Positions 26,443 to 38,756 of a stretch of DNA of 64,000 nt are shown here, in pieces. The DNA is from Streptomyces sp. 35G-GA-8 (GTDB taxonomy: Bacteria; Actinomycetota; Actinomycetes; Streptomycetales; Streptomycetaceae). The DNA lies in assembly GCF_023534745.1 (NCBI RefSeq), contig NZ_JAMHJQ010000008.1, positions 406 to 64,405 of the forward strand, given 5' to 3'. How positions within the stretch are numbered: position 1 is the first letter of the stretch; each line of letters starts with the position of its first letter. The notes below the pieces were generated by a model that saw only the letters and a program-made list of their open reading frames with translations, had not been told where the DNA came from and did no database searches. Made by a program: the position numbers and the translations under genes.

Positions 26443-27134
26443 GGGCGCTGCCGGTGGGCGACCGGGCGCTCCTCGTCGAACTGGCCGACGGCGAGGAGAC
26501 GGCGGCGTTCCACGCCGAGTTGCTGCGCCGCCGCGCCGCGGGCGCCCTGCCGCCGGTGCGGGAGATCGTCCCCGCCGCGCGGACGGTACTGCTCGACGGC
26601 CTGGCGGATCCGGCGGGCTTCGCCGCGGGGCTGGCCGGCTGGCGGTCCGAGGCGCCGGACGTGCGGGTACCGGACACCGTGGAACTGCCGGTCAGCTACG
26701 ACGGTCCGGATCTGGCCGAGGTCGCCGCGCTGTGGGGCGTGCCGCCCGAGGAGGTGGCGCGGATCCACTCGGCGGCCGAATTCCGGGTCGCCTTCTGCGG
26801 TTTCGCGCCGGGCTTCGGCTATCTCACCGGGCTGCCCGCGCGGTACGCCGTACCCCGCAGGCCCACTCCCCGTACCGCCGTCCCCCCGGGGTCGGTCGCT
26901 CTCGCGGGCCCGTACACCGGGGTGTACCCGCGCTCCTCACCCGGCGGCTGGCAGCTGATCGGGACGACGGACACCGTCCTGTGGGACCCGGAGCGGGTGC
27001 CGGCGGCGCTGCTGGCACCCGGGACGCGGGTGCGCTTCGTGGCGACACCCACAGCGGCACCCACAGCGACAAGCACGGCGACACCCACGCCGACGACCAC
27101 AACGACGACCACGGCGACGGCGGCCGGCCGATGA
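26439..27134 (+). CDS. pxpB: 5-oxoprolinase subunit B (KipI/allophanate hydrolase subunit 1)
   Basis: A 231-residue subunit with the family motifs VGDRALLVEL, RVAFCGFAPGFGYLTGLP, VPPGSVALAG and GGWQLIGTTD. The conserved core ends near residue 203. The last 28 residues are a Thr/Pro/Ala tail encoded by ACC/ACG-rich, nearly repetitive DNA (27045-27125), which looks like a replication-slippage extension into pxpC. It overlaps pxpA and pxpC by 4 bases each, so the three subunits are translated in step. Confidence 0.94.
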   Translation: MRALPVGDRALLVELADGEETAAFHAELLRRRAAGALPPVREIVPAARTVLLDGLADPAGFAAGLAGWRSEAPDVRVPDTVELPVSYDGPDLAEVAALWGVPPEEVARIHSAAEFRVAFCGFAPGFGYLTGLPARYAVPRRPTPRTAVPPGSVALAGPYTGVYPRSSPGGWQLIGTTDTVLWDPERVPAALLAPGTRVRFVATPTAAPTATSTATPTPTTTTTTTATAAGR

Positions 27135-28036
27135 CGGACCGGGCGCTCTCCGTCGTACGGTCAGGGGCGCTGACCACCGTGCAGGACCTCGGCCGGTACG
27201 GGCATGCCCATCTGGGGGTGCCGCGCTCCGGTGCCCTCGATCCGCCCGCCCTGCGACTGGTCAACCGGCTGGTGGGCAATCCCGAGGGAGCCGCTGCGCT
27301 GGAGACGACGCTCGACGGCTGTGCGGTACGGCCGCGTTGCGCGGTGACCGCGGCGGTCACCGGGGCGCCGTGCCCGGTTCTGGTCGACGGGCGTCCCGCC
27401 CCCTGGGGCGCTCCCGTGCGGGTTCCGGCGGGCGCGCTGCTGGAGGTGGGGAGGGTCGTCTCCGGGGTCCGGAGTTATGTGGCGTTCGGCGGCGGGGTGG
27501 CGGTGGAGCCGGTGCTCGGCAGCCGGTCGACGGATCTGCTGTCCGGTCTCGGACCGGCGCCGCTGCGTAACGGTACGGTCCTGCCGCTGGGCCCGGTGAC
27601 CGGGCGCGCGGCGCCGGTCGACGGGGTGCCCACGCCGGCCCCGCCCGCCGAACTGGTGCTGCGGATACGGCTCGGGCCGCGCGACGACTGGTTCACGAGC
27701 GCGGCCCTGCGCACGCTGGCCACGCGCGTCTACCGGGTGTCGGCGGCGAGCAACCGGATCGGGCTGCGCACGGAGGGCCCGCCCCTGGAGCGTGCCGTCG
27801 CCACCGAGCTGCCCAGCGAGGGCATGGTGACGGGCGCCGTGCAGGTGCCGCCCGACGGCCGACCGCTGGTCTTCCTCGCCGACCGCCCGACGACCGGCGG
27901 CTATCCGGTGATCGCGGTCGTGGCGGAGCGCGATCTCCCGGCGGCGGCGCAGGCCGCGCCGGGCACGCCCGTGCGGTTCGTCGTGGTACGGCACCGGTCC
28001 TCCGGGCGAAGCCCCGATGGCGGTCGGCCGGCCTGA
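27131..28036 (+). CDS. pxpC: 5-oxoprolinase subunit C (KipA/allophanate hydrolase subunit 2)
   Basis: A 301-residue subunit with VVRSGALTTVQDLGRYG, GVPRSGALDPPALRLVN, YVAFGGGVAVEPVLGS, SNRIGLRTEGP and ELPSEGMVTGAVQVPPDG, all typical of the family. Length is normal. It is the last gene of the gntR-controlled MFS-pxpABC operon; a 155-base gap separates it from the next gene. Confidence 0.95.
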   Translation: MTDRALSVVRSGALTTVQDLGRYGHAHLGVPRSGALDPPALRLVNRLVGNPEGAAALETTLDGCAVRPRCAVTAAVTGAPCPVLVDGRPAPWGAPVRVPAGALLEVGRVVSGVRSYVAFGGGVAVEPVLGSRSTDLLSGLGPAPLRNGTVLPLGPVTGRAAPVDGVPTPAPPAELVLRIRLGPRDDWFTSAALRTLATRVYRVSAASNRIGLRTEGPPLERAVATELPSEGMVTGAVQVPPDGRPLVFLADRPTTGGYPVIAVVAERDLPAAAQAAPGTPVRFVVVRHRSSGRSPDGGRPA

Positions 28037-28191
28037 AAGTGGCCGACGGGGTCACGTACGCGGCGGCCCGGTCCCGGCGCGTTCCCCCGTACTTCTCATC
28101 AACCCCCGTAAAACCAGCAGTAGTTGTAAGGCTCTCCGGTAGACTTGACGGTATCGCCCCACTTGTGCGGGCGGATGGCTCGGGGGGGCTG

Positions 28192-30180
28192 ATGCGCGTG
28201 ACGGAGTCCGGAGTCCGCATGGGCCTCAGGGGCCGTAACGGGATCATCTCCCTCGTCGACGAGTGTCTGCGACAGCCGCCCACCGCGGAGCGGCCGGTGA
28301 CGATGCTGCTCGGCCCGCGCGGCAGCGGTGCCAGCGAGGCGCACAGCGCGCTGATGGAGCAGTTCGGCCCCGAGAGCCCGTTCGCCTATGTCAATCTCGC
28401 CGCCGAGCACGGGCTGTTGCCGCGCTACGGTCTGGGGCTGCTCGCCCGGCAGCTCGAACGGAAGCTGCCGCGGTACCGCCGCTCCCACTTCCCCCGGCTG
28501 ACCCTCGGGCTGCTCGCCTCCGACCATGATCTGCGGATGACCAGCCTGGCCGAGGGGCGGCGCACCATCCGGCGGGAGCTGGACGCGTTCCAGGAGCGGG
28601 CCGAGGCCCGGTACGGCGACTATCTGGCCGCCTTCTTCGAGGTGGCCGGCGGCGCCGTGGGGGCCCCTGACGGCGCGTCGACCGCGGCGCTCGCGCTGCT
28701 GCGGGACGCCCTGCGGCGCGGCCGTCGCCGGCTGCCCGGCCGTAAGTTCACCGCGAGCGCCGCGTGGTACGGCGGCCATCCGCTGATCCGGAGTCAGGAC
28801 CCGTGGGAGGCGCTGGTCGAGCTCAACCTCTGGCGGCACGACGGCGACGCGGAGGACGAGGAGCGACTCGACCGCGTGCTGTTCTCGGCGTTCCTGGCGG
28901 ATCTCCGGGGCAACGCGGACCACTCGTTCATGCCCCGCTCGTATCTGCTGCTGCTCGACAACTCCCATTCGGAGTACGGCCGTCGCTTCCTCGATCTGCT
29001 GATCCGCGCCCGGCACGACGACACCGTGGTGGCGGGGCTCTCCTGCGATCCGCTGACCATCGTGGCCAGCGCCAACCGCTGGCTGCCCCGCTGGGGTCCG
29101 GCCACCGGCGATCAGTGGCCCTGGCAGCTGCGCGGCCCGGACCGGGCCTCGCTCACGGACTGGAGCGAGCACCGGCCGACCCGCGACAGCGACGACACCT
29201 GGTGGTATCCCCTGCGGCTGCGGGACCTCAACCTCGACGAGGTCCGTATCCGTATCGAGCTGGAGCTGCGCCGCCACCCGGATCTGGCGCCCTTCACCCG
29301 CCTCGCTCCCTTTGTGCACCGGCTGACCTGCGGGCTGCCGAGCGCGGTGCACCAGGTCCTTGAGGTGCTGCGGCACTCCGGCGTACCGGCCGAGGACGGC
29401 CCCGAGCAGGACCGCTGGCTGCGGGGACTGCCCGACCGGACGCTGCGCGAGGGCGAGGAGACGATCACGCTCGCCGACGCCGCGCTCGACCATCTGCTCC
29501 AGGGCATCGACGAGCCGCGGCGCGCCACGCTCGCCGAGTGCGCCGCCGCGCGTGATCTGTCGATCGGCACGCGGGTGCTCAGCCCCGGGGACTCGCTCTT
29601 CGGCGAGATGCGGGCCCGCTGGCTGCTGCTCGGTCCCGGCGGTGTGACACCGGCTCTCCACCCCTGGCCACGGCGGCTGCTGCTGTGGCGGCTGGCCCGG
29701 CGCCCCGACGACTGGGACACCGTGCACGAACTGCTCGCCGAGCACTTCCGCTCGCTGGGGCGCACGGTCCAGGAGATGTACCACCGGCTGGCCTGGGGCC
29801 GGATCGACGAGGTGACCGCGTATCTCGTCGGGCGCTTCCCCGGAGTACCGGCGGCGCAGTGGATCAGTGAGTTCAACGCGATCACGGCGGCGCCCAACCG
29901 GCTCGTCCCCTCGGGCGGTCCGCTGGATCTGCTCGCCGGGCTCGCGCCCGCCGAGCCCGGCGAGGCGGTCACCACCGCGGCGGTGATCCGGGAGCTGATC
30001 ATCACCCGCTGGGTGTGGAGCGATCCGCTCGCCGATCCCGGGATGCGGCTGAACGATCTGATCGCCGACGGGTTCAACCAGCTGTCGCGGCTGCGCAGGA
30101 ACGATGTCGTGGCGCTGTTCAACGAGGCGGAGCGCTACCGCCACTGGCGCCATCCGCTGACGTCCACGAGCGAGGGGTGA
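28192..30180 (+). CDS. Large P-loop-like NTPase of unknown function
   Basis: A 662-residue cytoplasmic protein resembling a STAND/AAA-type NTPase. LLGPRGSGASEAHS (41-48 for the P-loop) has the Walker A shape but alanine where lysine is expected. SYLLLLDNSHSEYGRRF looks like a Walker B/sensor segment. An arginine-rich helical middle and a helical C-terminal half (from about 330) follow. There is no signal peptide or membrane helix. I chose ATG 28192, preceded by GGGGGG; the frame is open to 28039. It lies 7 bases before a membrane-anchored binding protein gene, so the two probably act together. I do not recognise the family by name. Confidence 0.75.
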   Translation: MRVTESGVRMGLRGRNGIISLVDECLRQPPTAERPVTMLLGPRGSGASEAHSALMEQFGPESPFAYVNLAAEHGLLPRYGLGLLARQLERKLPRYRRSHFPRLTLGLLASDHDLRMTSLAEGRRTIRRELDAFQERAEARYGDYLAAFFEVAGGAVGAPDGASTAALALLRDALRRGRRRLPGRKFTASAAWYGGHPLIRSQDPWEALVELNLWRHDGDAEDEERLDRVLFSAFLADLRGNADHSFMPRSYLLLLDNSHSEYGRRFLDLLIRARHDDTVVAGLSCDPLTIVASANRWLPRWGPATGDQWPWQLRGPDRASLTDWSEHRPTRDSDDTWWYPLRLRDLNLDEVRIRIELELRRHPDLAPFTRLAPFVHRLTCGLPSAVHQVLEVLRHSGVPAEDGPEQDRWLRGLPDRTLREGEETITLADAALDHLLQGIDEPRRATLAECAAARDLSIGTRVLSPGDSLFGEMRARWLLLGPGGVTPALHPWPRRLLLWRLARRPDDWDTVHELLAEHFRSLGRTVQEMYHRLAWGRIDEVTAYLVGRFPGVPAAQWISEFNAITAAPNRLVPSGGPLDLLAGLAPAEPGEAVTTAAVIRELIITRWVWSDPLADPGMRLNDLIADGFNQLSRLRRNDVVALFNEAERYRHWRHPLTSTSEG

Positions 30181-30187
30181 GAGTGGG

Positions 30188-31675
30188 ATGCGCAGACTCG
30201 AATGGCCGCTGCACATCGTGCGCCGCGTGGTGATCGGCGTGGTCGTCGTCGCCGTACTCGCGGTGGCGGTCCCGCTGGGCGTCCGCTGGATCGGTGAGGT
30301 CAGGGCCCGGTGCGCCGACGGTGTCGTGGAGCGGGGCGAGGACAGGGAGTGCGTCGGTGTCACCGACGGCTCGTACCACTTCACGGAACGTCTCGCCGAG
30401 GTGATGAAGAAGATCGAGCACGAGAACGACGAGGTCAGCAAGGAGGCCGAGAAGGAGCCGTATGTCAGCGTCGCGTATCTGACCTCCTTCACGCTCACCA
30501 ATGACGACAGCAACTCCGAGGACTCGGTACGCCATGAGCTGGAGGGCGCCTATCTCGCGCAATACCGGCACAACCGCGGCGATCTCGCCTCCTCCCCCAA
30601 GATCCGGCTGCTGATCGCCAACTCCGGCAGCAGCTCGGCACACTGGGAACACACCGTGGACGAGCTGATCGACCGGAAGGACTCCCCCGACAAGCTGGTG
30701 GCCGTCACCGGTCTCGGCCCCAGCACCGACCGGAATCTGGCGGCGCTGAAGGAGCTCTCCGCGAGCGGCCTCGCCACCGTCGCCAGCACCATGACCGCGA
30801 CCAATATCCAGGACATCACCGACTTCGTGCGGGTCTCGCCCACCAATGTCGACGAGGCGTACGCCGCGGCGGCCTATCTGAAGCGGTCCACCGAGCTCCG
30901 TACGGCGGTGGTCGTCCAGGACGCCGCCGAGAGCAATCTGTACGCCGACACCCTGGGCACCGCCTTCACCGACGCGTTCCCCGACGAGAAGACCGGCCAT
31001 CGGCTGGTGGCGGAGCGGATGACGTTCGACTCGTCGGTGCCCGGGGGCGCGTGGAAGAACGAGCTGCGCTTCTTCCCCGCGCAGCTGTGCGACACACGGC
31101 CGCAGGTCATCTACTTCGCGGGCCGCGGCCGGCATCTCACCAACTTCCTCGATGCGCTGGCCAATCGCAGCTGTACGGACCACACGTTCACGGTCCTCGC
31201 CGGTGATGACACCTCGAACCTGGACCGGGAGCAGATTGCCCACGCCGTCAAGACCGGTGTACAGGTCTTCTACACCGGCCTGGCCCACCGCGACATGTGG
31301 CGGGCCGATCCCGGGCGGGTGTCCGAACAGTCCGCGCGGTACTTCCAGGAGGGCGGTCTGCTGGACGAGTGGTTCCCGGGCGACGACCGCTACGACGGCC
31401 AGGACCTCATGGCCCATGACGCGGTCCTGACCGCGACCGAGGGGGTACGGATGGCGGCGAGCGGCCCCGGCGCGGTGACCGGACGCACGGTGGGCCGGAT
31501 GTTCCAGCAGATGAACGGACCGCAGCGGGTGGCCGGGGCGAGCGGCTTCATCTCCTTCCAGAGCAATGGAAATCCGCGCGACAAGGCCGTCCCGATCCTC
31601 AGCCTCAACGCGCAGGGCCGCGCCGAGCTGGTCGAGGTCTCGTCCGCCGAAGGCAAGCCCTCCGAGGGGCAGTGA
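30188..31675 (+). CDS. Membrane-anchored periplasmic-binding-fold (type 1) protein
   Basis: A 495-residue protein with one N-terminal membrane helix (about 13-33, VIGVVVVAVLAVAVPLGV) and a large extracytoplasmic domain. The latter resembles the branched-chain amino-acid/receptor binding fold: VAVTGLGPSTDRN, STMTATNIQD, FVRVSPTNVDEA, YFAGRGRHLTNFLDAL and VTGRTVGRMFQQMNG. It is not a lipoprotein and no ABC permease genes are adjacent. With the NTPase gene 7 bases upstream, it looks like the sensor half of a two-protein system rather than a transporter. It ends 7 bases from the convergent 5-oxoprolinase gene. Confidence 0.78.
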   Translation: MRRLEWPLHIVRRVVIGVVVVAVLAVAVPLGVRWIGEVRARCADGVVERGEDRECVGVTDGSYHFTERLAEVMKKIEHENDEVSKEAEKEPYVSVAYLTSFTLTNDDSNSEDSVRHELEGAYLAQYRHNRGDLASSPKIRLLIANSGSSSAHWEHTVDELIDRKDSPDKLVAVTGLGPSTDRNLAALKELSASGLATVASTMTATNIQDITDFVRVSPTNVDEAYAAAAYLKRSTELRTAVVVQDAAESNLYADTLGTAFTDAFPDEKTGHRLVAERMTFDSSVPGGAWKNELRFFPAQLCDTRPQVIYFAGRGRHLTNFLDALANRSCTDHTFTVLAGDDTSNLDREQIAHAVKTGVQVFYTGLAHRDMWRADPGRVSEQSARYFQEGGLLDEWFPGDDRYDGQDLMAHDAVLTATEGVRMAASGPGAVTGRTVGRMFQQMNGPQRVAGASGFISFQSNGNPRDKAVPILSLNAQGRAELVEVSSAEGKPSEGQ

Positions 31676-31682
31676 CCCGGTG

Positions 31683-35281
<3,599 letters not shown>

Positions 35282-35285
<4 letters not shown>

Positions 35286-36265
35286 TCCCCCATTCTGGCA
35301 AGGGGAGCGCCAGGAGACAGCGCGGCGAGCGCCCGGGAGAGGGCGAGTTCGGCGTGCAGATCGAGCCGGGCTCCGGTGCCGCGGGCCCAGTGCGCCACCT
35401 CGTCGCCCGCCAGCCGCAGCAGTTCGGGCAGGAGATCCCGGCAGCGGCGGGCCACCCATCCGGTGCCCGAGGTGGCGAGCCAGAGCAGGGTGGCCGCGCG
35501 GCTGGGCGGCAGCTGGTCGGTCTCAAGCGAGGGCTCGGGCCCGAGGGCCAGTCCCCGTTCGGCGAGCAGCGCGTGGAAGCGCGCGGCGATCATCCGGTGC
35601 CCGCGCTCGGCGGGGTGCAGCCGGTCCGCGCTCCACAGGGACCGGTCGGCGACCCAGGACGCCTCCGCCATGTGCAGATGGACGGTGTCGTGGCGCGCCG
35701 CCAGGGCGTGGACGACGGCGTTGACGGCGCGCTGCCGCCGGGCGAGGGGCATGGCGAGCGGGGCGGGCAGCCCGAGCATGCTCCCCGGGTCGGGCAGGCA
35801 GGTGGTCAGCAGGACGGTGCCGCGTGCCGCGAGGGCGCCGCAGACGCGGTCGAGGCGCAGGGCGAGGTCCTGTATGTCGAAGGCGCGGCGCAGGGTGTCG
35901 TTGACGCCGACGACGACGGAGGCGATGTCGGGGGCGAAGGAGACGGCCGCGGGCGTCTGCTTCTCCTCCACATCCCGGGTGAGCGCGCCGCTGACGGCGA
36001 AGTTGTGGAATCGTACGCCCGTTCCCGGGTCGCCCACGCCGGCGCCGAGCAGCGCGGCCCAGCCGCGCCATCCGCCGTCGACGGGGTCGCCGATCCCCGC
36101 GGTGAGCGAGTCACCGAGAGCGGCGTACCGCAGCGTCCGCGGCGGCGCGGCGGTATCCGGAACGTGGTCCCGCTCCTGGTCCTGGTCCCGCCACTTGTCC
36201 TGCTCCTTGTCCTTGTCCTGGGCCGCGTCCGCGGGCAGTGCGCCTCTGTCCGCCTCCGTCGTCAT
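35282..36265 (-). CDS. SGNH/GDSL-family hydrolase
   Basis: A 327-residue SGNH hydrolase (esterase or lipase type). Block I is ALGDSLTAG (Ser53), block [11 protein letters not shown] (Asn), block [13 protein letters not shown] with the catalytic Asp and His. The N-terminal 40 residues are a charged Asp/Lys/Gln repeat ([17 protein letters not shown]) encoded by near-repeated hexamers at 36170-36230, probably disordered. There is no signal peptide, so it likely acts in the cytoplasm on a soluble ester or acylated glycan. It overlaps both neighbours by 4 bases. Confidence 0.9.
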
Positions 36266-37455
36266 CTCGCCTCTCCCTCCGGGTGGTGAACCTGCTGGGC
36301 CTGCGACGGGACCTTGTTCAGCATCGATACGTCGAGCGGGACGTCGTGGGCCGCCAGGAAGGCGGCAACGGCGTTCTCCCAGCTGAAGAGCTCCGCGCGG
36401 GCGCGGGCCGCGGCCCGGCGTGGCCCCTCGGGGCGGGCCATGAGCTCCTGGATCGCGTCGGCGAAGGCCGCCGCGTTGTCCCGGGCCGCGATACCGGCGT
36501 CCCCGATCACCTCGGGCAGCGCCGACGACGCGCTGGCGACGACCGGTGTGCCGCAGGCCAGCGCCTCCAGGGCCGACAGCCCGAAGGTCTCGGCAGGTCC
36601 CGGTGCCAGACAGACGTCCGCGGTGGCCTGGAGATCGGCCATCGCCGCGCGGTCCGCGACATGGCCGAGGAAGAGCGCGGGCAGCCGTTCGGCGCGGGCC
36701 CGGCGGACCAGCCCGGCCCGCAGGGGACCGTCACCGGCGACGACCAGCACCGCGGGCACGCCCCGCTTCCGCAGCTCTGCGAGCGCGTCGAGCGCGGTGC
36801 CCGGCCGCTTCTCCACCGACAGCCGGGAGCCGAGTACGAGCAGCACTTCCTCGGGGCGCGCATACCGGGAGCGCAGCTCCGCACTGCGCCGCTCCGGCGT
36901 GCACCGGCGCAGGTCCACGCCGAGCGGTGCGCGCACCACGTTGCGGGCCCCGATCCGCAGGAACTCCCGCTCCGCCCACTCGGTGGTGCAGACGATCCGC
37001 GAATACGCCCAGGCGGTGCGCAGATTGAGCCGGTCGGCGGCGCGGGCCGCGGCGACCCCGGGCACGCCCCAGGTGCGCAGCACTCCGTCCGCCGTCTCGT
37101 GGGACACCATCACGGACGGGATGCGGTGGCGGCGTGCCCACTCCCCCGTCCAGCGCAGGGTGGTGCGGTCGGAGACTTCGAGCCGGTCGGGCCCGATCCG
37201 TTCGAGTACTTCCCGCAGCCGCCGCCGCGCGCCCAGCACCCGGTATCCGCCCGTGCCGGGCAGTTCCGGGCCCGGCAGGGTGATCACCCGCCCCTGCGAG
37301 GTGTCCTCGTCGGACTCCCGCTCCCCCGGCACGATCAGCACCGGTTCGTGCCCGGCCGCGAGATAGCCGCTGCCCAGCTCATGGAGCGCGGTGCGCAGTC
37401 CGCCCGAGGCGGGCGTGACGAAGTTGGCCAGTCGTACGATCTTCAGCCCGGTCAC
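36262..37455 (-). CDS. GT4-family glycosyltransferase
   Basis: A 397-residue retaining GT-B glycosyltransferase of the GT4 family. The N-terminal domain starts KIVRLANFVTPASGGLRTAL, with GGL as the usual glycine loop. The C-terminal domain has VLGSRLSVEKRP, VVAGDGPLR, and the nucleotide-sugar E-x7-E motif in GPAETFGLSALEALACGTPV. Acceptor and donor cannot be read; PimB/MgtA-like mannosyl transfer to a lipid is one possibility. It starts at GTG 37455, overlapping the upstream glycosyltransferase stop as GTGA. Confidence 0.9.
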   Translation of the reverse strand: MTGLKIVRLANFVTPASGGLRTALHELGSGYLAAGHEPVLIVPGERESDEDTSQGRVITLPGPELPGTGGYRVLGARRRLREVLERIGPDRLEVSDRTTLRWTGEWARRHRIPSVMVSHETADGVLRTWGVPGVAAARAADRLNLRTAWAYSRIVCTTEWAEREFLRIGARNVVRAPLGVDLRRCTPERRSAELRSRYARPEEVLLVLGSRLSVEKRPGTALDALAELRKRGVPAVLVVAGDGPLRAGLVRRARAERLPALFLGHVADRAAMADLQATADVCLAPGPAETFGLSALEALACGTPVVASASSALPEVIGDAGIAARDNAAAFADAIQELMARPEGPRRAAARARAELFSWENAVAAFLAAHDVPLDVSMLNKVPSQAQQVHHPEGEAR

Positions 37456-38570
37456 GCGACCACCGCCGTACGGGCGCCGAGCACCTCGGTGTAGTGGTCG
37501 AGCAGCTGGTCCCCGACGACGGCCCAGGTCCTGCCCTCGACGGTGGTGCGCGCCGCCTGTCCGTAGGCCGCGCGGAGCGCGGGGGCGAGGGCGAGTTCCT
37601 CCACGGCCGCGGTGACGGCGTCGGTGTCGTGCGGGGTGACCAGCAGTCCGGTGCGTCCGTGGTCGACGAGGTCGAGCGGTCCGCCGGCGGCGGGCGCGAT
37701 CACCGGCACCCCGCTGGCCATGGCCTCCTGCACGGTCTGGCAGAAGGTCTCGTAGGGGCCGGTGTGCGCGAACAGGTCGAACGAGGCGAAGGTCCTGGCC
37801 AGTTCGTCGCCCGTCGAGCGGCCGAGGAAGACCGCGCCGGGCAGCGCCCCGCGCAGCGACGTCTCGCTGGGGCCGTCCCCGACGATCACGACGCGGACGC
37901 CGGGCAGCCGGCAGACCCCGGCGAGGAGTTCCACATGCTTCTCGGGGGCCAGCCGGCCGACATAGCCGACGATCAATTCGCCATGGGGCGCGAGGCGTCG
38001 GCGCAGCTCCTCGTCGCGCAGTTCGGGCCGGAACCGCTCGGTGTCGACACCTCGCGGCCACAGCCGCACGCGGGGGATGCCGTGCTCGGCGAGATCGTTC
38101 GCGGCGGCGCTGGAGGGGGCGAGGGTGAGATCGGCGGCGGAGTGCACGGCGCGGATCCGTCGCCACGCGGCGGCCTCGCCCGCGCCCACATAGGTACGGG
38201 CATAGCCCGCGAGGTCGGTCTGGTAGACGGCGACGGCGGGGACGCCGAGCCGGGCGGCGGCCGTCATGCCGCGTACACCGAGCACGAAGGGCCCGGCCAG
38301 GTGAACGATCTCGGCGCGGTGCGCGGTGATGGCCGCGGCGATGCGCCGGCTGGGGAGCGCCACCCGCACCTGCGGATAACCGGGCAGCGGGAGTGAGGGC
38401 ACGCGTACCACGGGGCACGGTGCGTCGATCTCGGCATCACCGGCGACCGCCGGGGCGATAACGAGTGGATCATGACCGCGGGCGACGAGATGCCGGGCGG
38501 TCTGGAGGGCGCAGTGGGCCACCCCGTTGACATCGGGCGGGAAGGATTCGGTGACAATGACGACACGCAT
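37452..38570 (-). CDS. GT4-family glycosyltransferase, MgtA/PimB-like
   Basis: A 372-residue GT-B glycosyltransferase and first gene of the operon. MRVVIVTESFPPDVNGVA at the N-terminus and GYVGRLAPEKHVELL, VIVGDGPSE and GPYETFCQTVQEAMASG downstream resemble the actinobacterial GDP-mannose-dependent alpha-mannosyltransferases (MgtA/PimB' type). Start at ATG 38570 is chosen by alignment with that family opening; the frame is open to 38669 but runs through a strong hairpin. No clear Shine-Dalgarno sequence precedes the ATG. Confidence 0.88.
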   Translation of the reverse strand: MRVVIVTESFPPDVNGVAHCALQTARHLVARGHDPLVIAPAVAGDAEIDAPCPVVRVPSLPLPGYPQVRVALPSRRIAAAITAHRAEIVHLAGPFVLGVRGMTAAARLGVPAVAVYQTDLAGYARTYVGAGEAAAWRRIRAVHSAADLTLAPSSAAANDLAEHGIPRVRLWPRGVDTERFRPELRDEELRRRLAPHGELIVGYVGRLAPEKHVELLAGVCRLPGVRVVIVGDGPSETSLRGALPGAVFLGRSTGDELARTFASFDLFAHTGPYETFCQTVQEAMASGVPVIAPAAGGPLDLVDHGRTGLLVTPHDTDAVTAAVEELALAPALRAAYGQAARTTVEGRTWAVVGDQLLDHYTEVLGARTAVVA

Positions 38571-38624
38571 ATCCGTGTTGTCGTCCCACCGAACGTGTCC
38601 CTGCCAACGTGGATCTTTCCGCGT

Positions 38625-38663
38625 GGGGAACGTCCCGTGAGCATTGGACGCGGGACGTTCCCC
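38625..38663 (-). terminator. 13-bp hairpin between the HEAT gene and the glycosyltransferase operon
   Basis: A perfect 13-bp inverted repeat (GGGGAACGTCCCG at 38625-38637 with 38651-38663) and a 13-base loop, about 94 bases after the HEAT-repeat stop and 55 before the glycosyltransferase ATG. It is most simply a terminator of the upstream gene. No T tract follows, so an operator or leader hairpin for the operon is also possible. Confidence 0.55.
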
Positions 38664-38756
38664 GGACACGACGAAGGCGCACAGACGGTACGGACCGACT
38701 TACGGAGCGAAGGTTTCCGGCCGGATGCGACGGCGGGCGGCGATGGCCGCCGGGTC

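Noticed and set aside
28099-30513. Open frame antisense to the NTPase gene
   Set aside because: Composition and position show it is a shadow; the sense strand has a ribosome site and coherent P-loop-like domains.
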